Program-made: the position numbers and the translations under genes
Notes under the pieces: model-generated
Database searches by the model: none
What the model saw: the letters and a program-made list of their open reading frames with translations, nothing else
Told to the model about the DNA's origin: nothing
Assembly (NCBI RefSeq): GCF_004322775.1
Contig: NZ_CP036403.1
Span: 3,038,001-3,102,000, forward strand
Source of the DNA: Ornithinimicrobium sufpigmenti
GTDB taxonomy: Bacteria; Actinomycetota; Actinomycetes; Actinomycetales; Dermatophilaceae
Length of the DNA: 64,000 bases
Direction of reading: 5' to 3'
Part shown: piece after piece, positions 43,680 through 57,793 of the stretch
Layout: the number at the start of each line of letters is the position of its first letter
How positions within the stretch are numbered: the stretch's first letter is position 1

Positions 43680-44602
43680 GCGACGTCATCGAGTCCGCGA
43701 GGCTCGTCAAGGAGTTCGGCTCCACCCGGGCGCTGGACGGCCTCGACATGACCGTCCGTCAGGGCGAGGTGCACGGCTTCCTCGGACCCAACGGGGCCGG
43801 CAAGTCCACGACCATCCGCCTGCTGCTGGGGCTGCTGCGCGCGGACGCCGGCACCCTGCGTCTCTTCGGCCAGGACCCGTGGGCGGACGCGGTAGGCCTG
43901 CACCGCCGGCTCGCCTACGTGCCCGGCGACGTCGAGCTCTGGCCCAGGCTGACCGGCGGCGAGGCGATCGACCTCTTCGCCCGGCTGCGTGGTGCCCTGG
44001 ACCGCCGTCGCAAGGACGAGCTGTGCGAGCGCTTCGACCTGGACCCGACGAAGAAGGCCCGCACCTACTCCAAGGGCAACCGGCAGAAGGTCGCGCTGAT
44101 CGCGGCGCTGGCCTCCGACGTCGACCTGCTCCTGCTCGACGAGCCGACCGCCGGCCTGGACCCCCTGATGGAGGTCGTCTTCCAGGACTGCATCCGCGAG
44201 GTGCGCGAGCGCGGGACGACCGTGCTGCTGTCCAGCCACATCCTGGCCCAGGTCGAGGTGCTGGCCGACCGGATCTCCATCATCCGCCAGGGCCGGATCG
44301 TGGAGTCCGGCACGCTGGCCGACCTGCGCCACATGACCCGCACGACGATCGTCGCGCAGACGCGGCAGCCGGCCACCGCGCTGGCCACCACGCCGGGCGT
44401 GCACGACCTGCGCACCGAGGAGGGCCAGGTGCGCCTCGAGGTGGACGGGGACCGGGTCGAGCCGGTGCTGCGCGAGCTGGCGGCGCTCGGCGTGGAGTCG
44501 ATCGTGGCCCACCCGCCCACCCTGGAGCAGCTGCTGATGCGGCACTACGGCGACGACCTCGCGGCGCGCGGGGCCGCGCAGCAGGAGGTGCGGGCACGAT
44601 GA
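43676..44602 (+). CDS. ABC exporter ATPase (DrrA/BcrA-like)
   Basis: A 308-residue ATPase. Walker [10 protein letters not shown], signature '[15 protein letters not shown]' (a YSKGN variant in place of LSGGQ), Walker [14 protein letters not shown] and the H-switch in LLSSHIL are visible. The C-terminal ~80-residue extension is typical of drug-export ATPases of the DrrA type. It overlaps the permease gene by 4 nt. With that permease it likely exports a hydrophobic antibiotic-like compound. Confidence 0.92.
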   Translation: MSDVIESARLVKEFGSTRALDGLDMTVRQGEVHGFLGPNGAGKSTTIRLLLGLLRADAGTLRLFGQDPWADAVGLHRRLAYVPGDVELWPRLTGGEAIDLFARLRGALDRRRKDELCERFDLDPTKKARTYSKGNRQKVALIAALASDVDLLLLDEPTAGLDPLMEVVFQDCIREVRERGTTVLLSSHILAQVEVLADRISIIRQGRIVESGTLADLRHMTRTTIVAQTRQPATALATTPGVHDLRTEEGQVRLEVDGDRVEPVLRELAALGVESIVAHPPTLEQLLMRHYGDDLAARGAAQQEVRAR

Positions 44603-46254
44603 GCACCGACCTGGCCGCACCACGCACCACGCCGGCGGCTCCACCGCATACCCCCCAGGGTGCGCTCACGGGCACCGGCACGCTGGTGCGCTTCATGCTG
44701 CGCCGGGACCGCGTCCGGCTGCCGGTCTGGGTGGCCGGGCACGGGCTCTTCGTGCTCTACATCGCAGCGGCCCTGCCGCAGATCGCGCCCACCGAGGACG
44801 ACCTGCAGGCCGTGGTGCCGCTGCTGCAGCAGCCGGTGGGCCGGATGTTCACCGGCCCGGCGCTGGGGATGGACGCCCCGACCTACGAGCGGTTCTTCGC
44901 CGCCGGCTACGCGCCCTACCTGTTCCTGCTCTCCGCGCTCATGGGCGTCCTGCTCGTCAACCGGCACACCCGGGCCGAGGAGCAGGCCGGCCGGGCCGAG
45001 CTCGTCCGCGCCAACGTCACCGGCCACGACGCCGGGCTGACCGCCGCACTCGTCGTCGCGGCCATCGCGAACACCGCTGCCGCGATGGTCGTGGCCGGCC
45101 TGGCCACGGCGGTCGGGTTCGCGCCGGTCGGCTCGCTGCTGGTCGGGCTGGGCACCGGCCTGGTCGGTATGGCGTTCGCCGGCACCACCGCGCTCACCGC
45201 CCAGGTCTTCGAGTCCTCCAGGGCCGCCGCGGGCGCCGCCGGGGCCGCGCTGGGAGCGGCGTTCATGCTGCGGGGCCTGGGCGACATGGCCGCGGTCGGC
45301 GGCACCGCCCTGTCCTGGGCCTCACCGCTGGGCTGGGCCGCGCAGGCCGGTCCCTACGTGCTGGACCGGGCGTGGCCGCTGCTGCCGCTGGCCGGCCTCG
45401 CCGTCGCCACGGCGGCGACCGCCTACGCGCTCCAGCGTCGGCGCGACCTCGGTGCCGGCCTCATGGCCGAGCGGCCCGGCCCGGCCGACGCCGGCCCGCG
45501 CCTGGGCTCGCCGCTGGGCCTGGCCGTCCGGCTGCAGCGCGGCAGCATCCTGGGCTGGGGGGTGGCCGTCGTGGTGCTCGGCGCCGTCGACGGCGCCTTC
45601 ACCCAGGTCATGGTCGACGGGGCCGAGGAGATGCCGCCGGCGGTCCAGGAGATGTTCGGGATGGAGGCGCTCTTGGACGGCTACCTGGCATTCCTGGCCG
45701 TCTTCAGCGGCTACCTGACCACCGCCTACGTCGTCTACGCCGTCCAGTCGCTGCGCCTCGAGGAGGACCGCGGGCGGGCGGAGGCGGTGCTGGCCACCCC
45801 GACCAGCCGCACCGGCTGGGCCGGCTCCCACCTGCTCGTCGTAGCGGCCGGGGCGGCGGTCATCCTGGCCGCGTCCGGCCTGGGCACGGGCGCCGCCGCG
45901 GCCGCTGTGACCGGCCAGGCCTCCCTGGTGACCGAGCTCGTCCTCGCCCACCTCAACCTGCTGCCGGCCGTGCTCGTCGTGCTGGGGGTCTGCGCGCTGC
46001 TCTACGGCTGGGCGCCCGCGCTGCTCTCCCCCGTCGGCTGGGCCCTCGTGGCCCTGACCGTCTTCGTCGGCAACTTCGCGGCGCTGCTCGACCTGCCGGA
46101 CTGGCTGCGCGACCTGTCGCCGCTCAGCCACCCGGCCCAGCTGCCGGCCGAGGAGTTCACCCTCGTGCCGCTCGTGGTGCTCGGCGCGCTCGCGGCCCTC
46201 GGGGTCGCGCTGGGGCTGCTCGGCCTGCGACGCAGGGAGATCGGCATCCGCTGA
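44599..46254 (+). CDS. ABC exporter permease (polyketide-antibiotic type)
   Basis: A 551-residue membrane protein with about 12 hydrophobic helices in two halves, the double-size exporter permease found with TetR and DrrA-like ATPases in actinobacteria. Each half begins with a '[21 protein letters not shown]'/'[17 protein letters not shown]'-like amphipathic start, showing internal duplication. It probably forms the channel alone as a monomer or dimer. ATG at 44599. Confidence 0.9.
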   Translation: MSTDLAAPRTTPAAPPHTPQGALTGTGTLVRFMLRRDRVRLPVWVAGHGLFVLYIAAALPQIAPTEDDLQAVVPLLQQPVGRMFTGPALGMDAPTYERFFAAGYAPYLFLLSALMGVLLVNRHTRAEEQAGRAELVRANVTGHDAGLTAALVVAAIANTAAAMVVAGLATAVGFAPVGSLLVGLGTGLVGMAFAGTTALTAQVFESSRAAAGAAGAALGAAFMLRGLGDMAAVGGTALSWASPLGWAAQAGPYVLDRAWPLLPLAGLAVATAATAYALQRRRDLGAGLMAERPGPADAGPRLGSPLGLAVRLQRGSILGWGVAVVVLGAVDGAFTQVMVDGAEEMPPAVQEMFGMEALLDGYLAFLAVFSGYLTTAYVVYAVQSLRLEEDRGRAEAVLATPTSRTGWAGSHLLVVAAGAAVILAASGLGTGAAAAAVTGQASLVTELVLAHLNLLPAVLVVLGVCALLYGWAPALLSPVGWALVALTVFVGNFAALLDLPDWLRDLSPLSHPAQLPAEEFTLVPLVVLGALAALGVALGLLGLRRREIGIR

Positions 46255-46328
46255 GCCCTGTCGGCCAGGCTGTCTCCCGAACTCCCGCCGCACCGCTCGA
46301 TCAGGTCGGCCACGGCCAGGCCCTGCTC

Positions 46329-46422
46329 GGCGTGTCGCGCACAGTGCAGGATGCTCGTTGCGCGGCGCAGGTTCCCGTGTGCGACGCGCCGCAGAGCCAG
46401 ACCGCACTGTGCGCGACACGCC
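46329..46422. repeat. 94-bp palindromic dispersed repeat, copy B
   Basis: Ends are perfect 19-bp inverted repeats (GGCGTGTCGCGCACAGTGC at 46329-46347 and its complement at 46404-46422). The interior is partly palindromic. It lies 74 nt after the exporter permease, in a 363-nt region before the UvrA-like gene. I see no gene in the rest of that gap. Same family as copy A at 38991-39084. Confidence 0.82.
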
Positions 46423-46617
46423 GGGGCACTCCCGTCTCTACGTCACGACCTCGACCCCTTTCAGCGAGGACCTTGGCTCCGTCGTGCGCGCATCACCGGG
46501 TAGGCCGACGGCGTCCGCGGCCCACGACCCATACGTCGAGACCGAGCGATGTGGTCTGTTGCTCTCGCGCAACCGCACCACGCGCTCGGTGGACGGTGCC
46601 CGCCTAGTGTGGGACCG

Positions 46618-49128
46618 GTGAACGCAGGGACGATCCAGGTGTGGGGAGCGCGGCTGCACAACCTGCGCGACGTCGATGTCGAGCTGCCCCGCGACGCGCT
46701 CGTCGCGGTCACCGGCGTCTCCGGCTCGGGCAAGTCGTCGCTCGCCTTCGAGACGATCCACGGCGAGGCCCAGCGCCGCTACCTCGACTCCGTCGCCCCG
46801 TTCGCCCGCCGCCTCATCCACGCCGCCGTCGACCCGCAGGTCCGCGACGTGCAGGGGCTGCCGCCCACCGTCGCCCTCGAGCAGGGACGCGGCGGAGGTA
46901 TGTCGTCCCGCTCCTCGGTCGGCACCGTCACCACGGCGGGGAGCACGCTGCGCATGCTGTGGTCGCGGTGCGGTGAATACCCCGCCGACGTGCCGCACAT
47001 GGACTCCGACCACTTCTCCGTCAACACGGCGGTGGGCGCGTGCCCCGGCTGCGGCGGCCTCGGCGTGCGGCACGTGCCGACCGAGGCCTCGATGGTCCCC
47101 GACCCGTCGCTGACCATCGCGGAGGGCGCCGTCGCCGCCTGGCCCGGCGCGTGGCTGGGCAAGAACTACCGCGACATCGTCGCCGCCCTCGGCCACGACA
47201 TCGACGTCCCGTGGCGCGACCTGCCGCCCGAGAGCCGTGACTTCATCCTCTTCAGCGACGAACAGCCGGTCGTCACCGTCCACCCCGTCCGCGACGCCAC
47301 GCGCGTCCAGGCCCCGTACCAGGGCACGTTCTCCTCCGCACGCCGCTACCTGCTGCGCACCCTCGCCGAGACGCAGTCCGCCAGCCAGCGCCGCCGCGCC
47401 CTGCGGTATGTGGAGTCCGTCCCCTGCGGAGTCTGCGGCGGGCGTCGCCTGCGCCCGGAGGCCCTGCGGGTCACCTGGTCCGGGCTCGCCGTCGACGAGG
47501 CCGCGACCCTGCCGGTGTCCCGGCTGGTCCAGCTGATGGGCGAGCGGCTGGACGCGCTGCGGCAGTGGGGGGCGCGCGCCGACGCCGACAACGCGGACCA
47601 CGCCGGCCCGTCGGCCGGCCTCTCCGCGCGGGACGAGGCCGAGCGTGTCCTGCTCGACGACCTCGTCGGCCGGCTGCGGCTCATGGACGAGCTCGGGCTC
47701 GGTCACCTCGCCCTCGGCCGGCCCGTGTCGACGGTGTCCTCCGGCGAGCTGCAGCGGCTCCGGCTCGCCACGGCGCTGAGGTCGGGGCTGTTCGGGGTCG
47801 TCTACGTCCTCGACGAGCCGTCCGCCGGCCTGCACCCCGAGGACACCGACCGCCTCGTCCGGCTGCTGCGCGACCTCGTCGCCGCCGGCAACACCGTGCT
47901 CGTCGTCGAGCACGACATGGCCGTGGTGCAGCGCTGCGACTGGGTCGTCGACGTCGGGCCGGGCGCCGGGACCGAGGGCGGCGAGGTGCTGTGGTCCGGA
48001 CCGCTGGACGGCCTGCGGGGTGTCGAGGACTCGGTCACCGCCCGCTATCTCGACCAACCCGTCCACCGCCAGGAGATCCGCTCGGGCGCGGCCCGGGAGC
48101 CGCGGGGCAGGCTCGTCCTGACCGGACTCACGCGGCACACCGTCCGGGACGTCGCCCTGGACCTCTCGCTCGGCACCCTCACCGTCGTGACCGGCGTCTC
48201 CGGCGCGGGCAAGACCAGCCTGCTCGACGCCGTGCACGACGTCGTCGGTGCCCGGCTCGCCCGGGTCGAGGACGAGCGGGAGCCGGAGGGAGAGACTGCG
48301 GACGGCATACCCGCCGACGAGGCGGACGGCCCGGCGCTCGGGTCGGTGTCCGCGGAGGCGCCGGCGGACGTCATCCCGACCCGCGTCGTGCGGATCACCC
48401 AGAAGCCAATCGGCCGCTCGCCGAGGTCGACGCTCGCCACCTACACCGGGATGTGGGACCACGTGCGCAGGGCGTTCGCGGCGGCACCCGAGGCGAAGGA
48501 GCGCGGCTTCACCGCCAGCCGGTTCAGCTTCAACACGGCGGCGGGACGGTGCCCGACGTGCCAGGGCGAGGGTGCGGTGTCGGTGGAGCTGCTGTTCCTG
48601 CCGGGGACCTACTCGACGTGCCCGGACTGCCACGGCGACCGGTTCGGGGCCGAGACGCTGGAGGTGCGCTGGCAGGGGCGGACCGTCGCCGACCTGCTGC
48701 GGCTCACCGTGACCGAGGCCAAGGACGTCCTCTCGGGGCTGCCGGCCGCACGGCGGGCGCTGGTGGCGCTCGAGGCGCTGGGGCTGGGTTACCTCACGCT
48801 CGGGCAGCCAGCGACCGAGCTGTCGGGCGGCGAGGCGCAGCGGATCAAGCTGGCGACCGAGCTGCAGAAGGAGCGGCGGGCACCCACGCTCTACGTGATG
48901 GACGAGCCGACGTCCGGGCTGCACCCTGCCGACGTGCACCGGCTGCTCGCGCAGCTGCACGTCCTGGTCGACGCCGGTCACACCGTGGTGCTGGCCGAGC
49001 ACGACCCTGCGGCGGTGGCGACCGCCGACCACGTGGTCGAGATCGGACCGGGCGCGGGCGACGAGGGCGGCCGGGTGGTGTCCGTCCGGGCCGGCGCCGG
49101 TGCCGGAGGGACGTCGGAGCAGGGCTAG
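46618..49128 (+). CDS. UvrA-like excinuclease ATPase paralogue
   Basis: An 836-residue UvrA-like protein with two ABC halves. First half: Walker [10 protein letters not shown] (~33-41), then a zinc module 'CPGCGGLG...CGVCGGRRL', the signature [12 protein letters not shown] and Walker B. Second half: GVSGAGKTS, zinc module CPTCQGEG...CPDCHGDRF, '[16 protein letters not shown]' and '[15 protein letters not shown]'. It is about 100 residues shorter than E. coli UvrA, so part of the UvrB-binding or insertion domains is reduced. Such paralogues often serve drug or damage resistance instead of core excision repair. GTG at 46618. A decayed copy lies at 39281. Confidence 0.9.
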   Translation: MNAGTIQVWGARLHNLRDVDVELPRDALVAVTGVSGSGKSSLAFETIHGEAQRRYLDSVAPFARRLIHAAVDPQVRDVQGLPPTVALEQGRGGGMSSRSSVGTVTTAGSTLRMLWSRCGEYPADVPHMDSDHFSVNTAVGACPGCGGLGVRHVPTEASMVPDPSLTIAEGAVAAWPGAWLGKNYRDIVAALGHDIDVPWRDLPPESRDFILFSDEQPVVTVHPVRDATRVQAPYQGTFSSARRYLLRTLAETQSASQRRRALRYVESVPCGVCGGRRLRPEALRVTWSGLAVDEAATLPVSRLVQLMGERLDALRQWGARADADNADHAGPSAGLSARDEAERVLLDDLVGRLRLMDELGLGHLALGRPVSTVSSGELQRLRLATALRSGLFGVVYVLDEPSAGLHPEDTDRLVRLLRDLVAAGNTVLVVEHDMAVVQRCDWVVDVGPGAGTEGGEVLWSGPLDGLRGVEDSVTARYLDQPVHRQEIRSGAAREPRGRLVLTGLTRHTVRDVALDLSLGTLTVVTGVSGAGKTSLLDAVHDVVGARLARVEDEREPEGETADGIPADEADGPALGSVSAEAPADVIPTRVVRITQKPIGRSPRSTLATYTGMWDHVRRAFAAAPEAKERGFTASRFSFNTAAGRCPTCQGEGAVSVELLFLPGTYSTCPDCHGDRFGAETLEVRWQGRTVADLLRLTVTEAKDVLSGLPAARRALVALEALGLGYLTLGQPATELSGGEAQRIKLATELQKERRAPTLYVMDEPTSGLHPADVHRLLAQLHVLVDAGHTVVLAEHDPAAVATADHVVEIGPGAGDEGGRVVSVRAGAGAGGTSEQG

Positions 49129-49137
49129 GATCCGGCC

Positions 49138-49839
49138 ATGACGCAGCGTCCACGCGTCCTCGTGGTCCAGCCCGAGGACGTCTGCCCCATCGGGATGTTC
49201 GGCACCTGGCTGGACCGGGCAGGGGTCGACTGCGACGTCCTGGCGGTGCAGGAGGGCCGGGCCCTGCCCTCCACGCTCGGCGACCACGCCGGGCTCATCG
49301 TCATGGGTGGCCGGATGGGCGCCAACGACGCCGCCGACCACCGGTGGATGGTCCCGACCAAGGGTCTGATCGTCGGCACCGTCGCGGCCGGCACGCCGTT
49401 CCTCGGCATCTGCCTGGGGCACCAGCTGGCGACGGTCGCCCTGGGCGGCGAGGTCGTCGTCAACCCGGCCGGCCCCACCATCGGTCTGCGGCCCTGGCGG
49501 CCCACGTCCTACGGCACCAGCGACCTGCTCACCGGTGTGCTGCCCTCCGGCACGCCCGTCCTGCACCACAACAACGACATCGCCGCGCGGCTGCCGGACG
49601 GGGCCACCACGCTGGGGCACGCGCCCGACGGGTCGGTGCAGGCGGCCCGGTTCGGCCCCCGGGCCTGGGGCGTCCAGTTCCACCCCGAGGTGGACGCCGC
49701 GACGGTGGCCGGCTGGGCGCGCGACCCCGAGGACGCCACCTCCCACGAGGCGACCCGGCAGCTGCGGGAGCGGGAGGCCGAGCTGCACCAGGCCTGGGAG
49801 CCGCTGGCCACCCGGTTCGCCGCGCTCGTCGGCGGCTAG
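49138..49839 (+). CDS. Class I glutamine amidotransferase-like protein
   Basis: A 233-residue GATase1 protein. The nucleophile Cys92 lies in FLGICLGHQLA, and the catalytic His-Pro-Glu in WGVQFHPEVD completes the triad. It has the GuaA/YfeJ-like stand-alone form and may hydrolyse glutamine or gamma-glutamyl compounds, or transfer ammonia. The partner enzyme is not adjacent. It starts 9 nt after the UvrA-like gene and so is probably co-transcribed with it. Confidence 0.9.
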   Translation: MTQRPRVLVVQPEDVCPIGMFGTWLDRAGVDCDVLAVQEGRALPSTLGDHAGLIVMGGRMGANDAADHRWMVPTKGLIVGTVAAGTPFLGICLGHQLATVALGGEVVVNPAGPTIGLRPWRPTSYGTSDLLTGVLPSGTPVLHHNNDIAARLPDGATTLGHAPDGSVQAARFGPRAWGVQFHPEVDAATVAGWARDPEDATSHEATRQLREREAELHQAWEPLATRFAALVGG

Positions 49840-49849
49840 CTGTACTCGG

Positions 49850-54313
<4,464 letters not shown>

Positions 54314-54328
54314 CGCGCACGACCTGCC

Positions 54329-54394
54329 GACCGAGCGCACGCTCCTCACCGACCAAGCGCACGCTCCTCACCGACCGAGCGCACGCTCCTCACC
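54329..54394 (+). repeat. Three tandem 22-bp repeats (forward array)
   Basis: Three head-to-tail copies of a 22-bp unit, GACCGAGCGCACGCTCCTCACC, occupy 54329-54350, 54351-54372 (one change) and 54373-54394. Each unit contains the small hairpin GAGCG-CA-CGCTC. The array sits between the MFS gene and the RibD-like gene. The same unit occurs in reverse orientation at 55706-55770. Confidence 0.9.
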
Positions 54395-54433
54395 GACCTG
54401 CACCTGCGCCGTGCCGGACCTAGGGTCGGGTCC

Positions 54434-55204
54434 ATGCACACTCTCGAGCCCGGCATCGAGGTTCCCGACCCGCTCGCGCCGTACCTGGAGGTTGACCGGT
54501 CCCAGCCGCGCCACGAGTGCTGGGTGACCGGGCACATGGTGGCCGGGCTCGACGGCACGGCCGCCGTCGACGGCCGCGTCGGCCCGCTGTCCACCCGGCC
54601 CGACCAGGCCCTCTACCGCGCCATGCGGGAGATCGCAGACGTCGTCATGGTCGGCGCCGAGACGGTGCGCCGGGAGCGGTTCGGGCCGGTCCGCCTCTCC
54701 GACGAGGCACAGGGGCGGCGGCGGAGTCTCGGCAAGCCGGCGCTGCCGCCGGTGGCCGTGGTCAGCCGCAGCCTGGACCTGGACTGGACGGCGCGGGTGT
54801 TCACCCAGGTGCCCGCCGACGCCCGGACCCACGTCATCACCTGCGCGGCGGCGAACGGCGAGCGCCTGGCGGAGGCGGACCGGGCCGGCGTCGTGGTCAT
54901 GGCGGGTGAGGAGCGCGTCGAGCCGGCAGCGGCCCTGCGGGCGCTCGCCGACCTGGGCCACCGCGTCGTCCTGTGTGAGGGCGGCCCTACCTGGCTGGGC
55001 GAGGTCGTGGCCGCAGACCGCCTGGACGAGCTGTGCCTGTCCCTCTCCCCGCTGATGGGGGGCGACCCGCTGCCGGTGTCGGTGACCCCGCCCGGGGCGG
55101 GGATGGCCGCCTTCGAACTGAGGGCGATCCTGGCGGAGGACGACACGGTCTTCCTGCGCTACGAGGCCCGGTCCGCTCCCGGGGTCGAGCGGGGCGAGCG
55201 ATGA
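54434..55204 (+). CDS. RibD C-terminal/dihydrofolate-reductase-like reductase
   Basis: A 256-residue protein of the RibD-C (pyrimidine reductase/DHFR-like) family. It has the substrate motif TGHMVAGLDGTAAVDGR, 'ADVVMVGAETVRRERFGP' binding the phosphoribosyl part, 'PPVAVVSRSLDLDW', and the cofactor loop LCEGGPTWLG. Free-standing members reduce riboflavin precursors or other N-heterocycles with NADPH. It overlaps the next gene by ATGA. The two-gene cassette is bracketed by oppositely oriented repeat arrays. Confidence 0.88.
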   Translation: MHTLEPGIEVPDPLAPYLEVDRSQPRHECWVTGHMVAGLDGTAAVDGRVGPLSTRPDQALYRAMREIADVVMVGAETVRRERFGPVRLSDEAQGRRRSLGKPALPPVAVVSRSLDLDWTARVFTQVPADARTHVITCAAANGERLAEADRAGVVVMAGEERVEPAAALRALADLGHRVVLCEGGPTWLGEVVAADRLDELCLSLSPLMGGDPLPVSVTPPGAGMAAFELRAILAEDDTVFLRYEARSAPGVERGER

Positions 55205-55710
55205 GCGGGGACCCGTTCGACGTCCTGATGGCCGCTGCGGACCCGGCCGCCGTCGTGGTGACCACCGCCCTCGAGGGCGTGCGGGCCGGCTGTCTGGTCG
55301 GTTTCCACTCGCAGTCGAGCATGTCGCCGCAGCAGTACTGCGTGTGGCTCTCGAAGGCCAACCACACCTACCGCGTCGGCCTGCGCGCCGACCACTTCGC
55401 GGTCCACGTCCTCACCGCGGACGACCTGGCCCTGGCCGAGCGTTTCGGCACCCGGACCGGCGAGGAGGGCGACAAGTTCGAGGGTCTGGCCGTCGACCTC
55501 GACGAGCAGGGGGTGCCACTCATCGGGCAGTGCCCGCACCGCTTCGTGATGCATCGGCTGAGCGTGCTCGACGACGGCGGGGACCACGTCTGCGTCACGG
55601 GCCGGGTGCGGTCAGCCTCCACCGCGGGAGCGTTCGCACCCCTGCGGCTGTCCGACATCGTCCACCTGAAGCCCGGCCGGCCCAGCGACGGCCACGCTGT
55701 CCGTCCGTGA
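55201..55710 (+). CDS. Flavin reductase-like FMN-binding protein
   Basis: A 169-residue split-barrel flavin-reductase-like protein. 'AAVVVTTALEGVRAGCLVGFHSQSSMSPQQYCVWLSK' is the FMN/NAD(P)H region (S-x-S-P-P-like pattern with SMSPQ) and 'HFAVHVLTADDLALAERFG' follows the family template. It may supply reduced flavin to a partner or reduce a small substrate. It is translationally coupled to the RibD-like reductase, suggesting a joint role in flavin or pterin-like metabolism. Confidence 0.85.
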   Translation: MSGDPFDVLMAAADPAAVVVTTALEGVRAGCLVGFHSQSSMSPQQYCVWLSKANHTYRVGLRADHFAVHVLTADDLALAERFGTRTGEEGDKFEGLAVDLDEQGVPLIGQCPHRFVMHRLSVLDDGGDHVCVTGRVRSASTAGAFAPLRLSDIVHLKPGRPSDGHAVRP

Positions 55711-55770
55711 GGAGCGTGCGCTCGGTCGGTGAGGAACATGCGCTCGGTCGGTGAGGAACGTGCGCTCGAC
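55706..55770 (-). repeat. Three tandem 22-bp repeats (reverse array)
   Basis: Units at 55706-55727, 55728-55749 and 55750-55770 are reverse complements of the 22-bp unit at 54329, with the variant GAGGAAC.TGCGCTCGG in the later two. The array overlaps the last five bases of the flavin-reductase gene and lies before the convergent ychF gene. The hairpin in each unit may help end transcription from either side. Confidence 0.88.
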
Positions 55771-55863
55771 GGGTCTGCCGGGTGTCGGGTGGGCTGACCG
55801 GGTGACGGGGCGATCAGGACGCCGGCGTCATGTCCGAGGGTGCGAGAGTTCCCAGGGCCCCGA

Positions 55864-56949
55864 TCACACGTTGAAGCGGAACTCCACGACGTCACCGTCG
55901 GCCATGACGTAGTCCTTGCCCTCGATCCGGACCCGGCCGGCCTCCTTGGCCTTCTGCATCGACCCGGCGGCGTCGAGGTCGGCGAAGGAGACGACCTCGG
56001 CCTTGATGAAGCCGCGCTCGAAGTCGGTGTGGATGACACCGGCGGCCTGCGGCGCGGTCCAGCCCTTGCGGATCGTCCAGGCGCGGGCCTCCTTGGGGCC
56101 GGCCGTGAGGTAGGTCTGCAGGCCGAGGGTGTCGAAGCCGATCCGGGCCAGCTGGTCCAGGCCGGGCTCGTCGACGCCGACGGACTCCAGCAGCTCGCGT
56201 GCCTCCTCGTCGTCGAGCTCGGCCAGGTCGGACTCGAGCTTGGCGTTGAGGTAGATCGCCTCGGCAGGAGCCACCAGCGCCGCCAGCTCGGCGTGCAGGG
56301 CGTCGTCGGTCAGGCCGTCCTCGTCGAGGTTGAAGACGTAGAGGAAGGGCTTGGTGGTCAGCAGCCCCAGGCTCTTGGCGATCGCCATATCCACCCCGGC
56401 CGGCTCGCCCGCGGCATACAGGGTGTCCCCGGCCTCGAGCACCTTCTGCGCCGCGAGCGCGGTGTCGAGGACCTCCTTGTCGGCGCGCTTACCCTTGACC
56501 TCCTTCTCCAGGCGCGGGATGGCGTTCTCCAGCGTCTGCAGGTCGGCCAGCACCAGTTCGGTGTTGATCGTCTCGATGTCGTCGCCGGGGCTGACCTTGC
56601 CGTCGACGTGGACGACGTCGTCGTCGCGGAAGGAGCGCACCACCTGGCAGATGGCGTCCGCCTCGCGGATGTTGGCCAGGAACTTGTTACCCAGCCCCTC
56701 CCCCTCGCTCGCGCCGCGGACGATCCCGGCGATGTCGACGAAGCTGACCGTCGCCGGCAGGATCTTGGCCGAGCCGTGGATCTCCGCCAGCCGGCCCAGC
56801 CGGTCGTCCTTGAGCGGGACCACCCCGATGTTGGGCTCGATGGTCGCGAACGGGTAGTTCGCCGCGAGCACGGAGTTCTTGGTCAGGGCGTTGAAGAGGG
56901 TCGACTTGCCGACGTTGGGCAGGCCGACGATTCCGATGGTGAGTGCCAC
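55864..56949 (-). CDS. ychF: YchF/Ola1 ribosome-binding ATPase
   Basis: A 361-residue YchF protein. The P-loop GLPNVGKSTLFNALT, the switch motif DIAGIV(R)GASEGEGLGNKFL, the NLDE variant that replaces NKxD (the ATP-preferring mark of YchF), and the C-terminal TGS domain ending 'GKDYVMADGDVVEFRFNV' are all present at standard length. It binds the 70S ribosome or 50S subunit and modulates translation and stress responses. It is on the minus strand, 49 nt downstream of the enoyl-CoA hydratase stop. Confidence 0.97.
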   Translation of the reverse strand: MALTIGIVGLPNVGKSTLFNALTKNSVLAANYPFATIEPNIGVVPLKDDRLGRLAEIHGSAKILPATVSFVDIAGIVRGASEGEGLGNKFLANIREADAICQVVRSFRDDDVVHVDGKVSPGDDIETINTELVLADLQTLENAIPRLEKEVKGKRADKEVLDTALAAQKVLEAGDTLYAAGEPAGVDMAIAKSLGLLTTKPFLYVFNLDEDGLTDDALHAELAALVAPAEAIYLNAKLESDLAELDDEEARELLESVGVDEPGLDQLARIGFDTLGLQTYLTAGPKEARAWTIRKGWTAPQAAGVIHTDFERGFIKAEVVSFADLDAAGSMQKAKEAGRVRIEGKDYVMADGDVVEFRFNV

Positions 56950-56998
56950 GGGGTCAGGAGTCTAGTCGCTGGGCGGGGCTTCGCCCGCCGCCCCCGCG

Positions 56999-57739
56999 TC
57001 AGGAGAAGGCGCGGTGCGGCGGAAAGGCCTGGAGCATCGGCGCGGAGGCACGGGCCACGGCGGCGGCCAGCTCCTCGCCAGGCCGGGTGAACAGGCGCCC
57101 GGAGCCGGAGGACCGAGACCTCGCGGCCTCGGCCAGCGCCAGGTCCGCGAGCGTGGCGTGCTGCTGGTCGAAGAGACCGAGCGGCAGGGCCTCTTCCACG
57201 GCGACGACGTGGCGGCCCTCGGCCAGCCGCTCGGCATCGGCCTCGCCCACGAGCTCGGTCAGGCGCCAGCGGGTCAACCCGTCCAGCTCCATCCCGTGGT
57301 GCCCGAACGGGAAGACCAGCCGCGGCGCTCCGATCGCGACGCGACGGTCGCAGGCGGCCATGACCTCCACCCCTCCTCCGGCCGCCCCTCCCTCGACCAC
57401 GGCGACGACCTCGCGCTCGAGCAGGTGCAGCTGCATCAGGCAGGTGACCACGCCCTCGACGAACTCCCGGGCGGGCTCCTCGCCGCTGCCGGCGAACGCC
57501 AGCGCGCCCAGGTCGGCACCGGAGCAGAAGTAGCCGCCAGCGCCGATGAGGTAGACCGGCCCTGGCCTCTCCGCAGCCAGCTCGACCACGCGGGCCCCCA
57601 GAGCGCGCCACATGTCGAGGGTCAGGGCGTTGCGGCGCTCGGGGCGGTCGAGCAGCACAGCGGGGCCGAGCGGCGAGTCCACCACCCGGACGCAGTCCTG
57701 GGTCGAGGGGGACGGCCTCGGCGAGGTGTTCGACGACAT
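56999..57739 (-). CDS. Enoyl-CoA hydratase/isomerase-family protein
   Basis: A 246-residue crotonase-fold protein. It shows RPERRNALTLDMWRAL, the oxyanion-hole segment GAGGYFCSGADLGAL, and 'AVVEGGAAGGGVEVMAACDRRVA', the second half of the active site. The usual second catalytic Glu region reads FPFGHHGMELDG, which differs from hydratase (P-E) forms, so the reaction may be isomerase-like or different. ATG at 57739 chosen; a TTG three codons upstream is possible. It lies 54 nt after the liv-linked operon and may be transcribed with it. Confidence 0.85.
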   Translation of the reverse strand: MSSNTSPRPSPSTQDCVRVVDSPLGPAVLLDRPERRNALTLDMWRALGARVVELAAERPGPVYLIGAGGYFCSGADLGALAFAGSGEEPAREFVEGVVTCLMQLHLLEREVVAVVEGGAAGGGVEVMAACDRRVAIGAPRLVFPFGHHGMELDGLTRWRLTELVGEADAERLAEGRHVVAVEEALPLGLFDQQHATLADLALAEAARSRSSGSGRLFTRPGEELAAAVARASAPMLQAFPPHRAFS

Positions 57740-57793
57740 GCGGGCCAATCTACGAACCCCGGGGCCATGACCGGCGGCCGGGACCAGGGCGGC

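Noticed and set aside
46438..49788. A 1116-codon open frame on the minus strand
   Set aside because: It lies opposite the UvrA-like and amidotransferase genes, which have clear Walker and catalytic motifs. It is a GC-driven shadow with no domain sequence.
54329..54394. A CRISPR array at the tandem 22-bp repeats
   Set aside because: Units abut with no unique spacers, and no cas genes are present.
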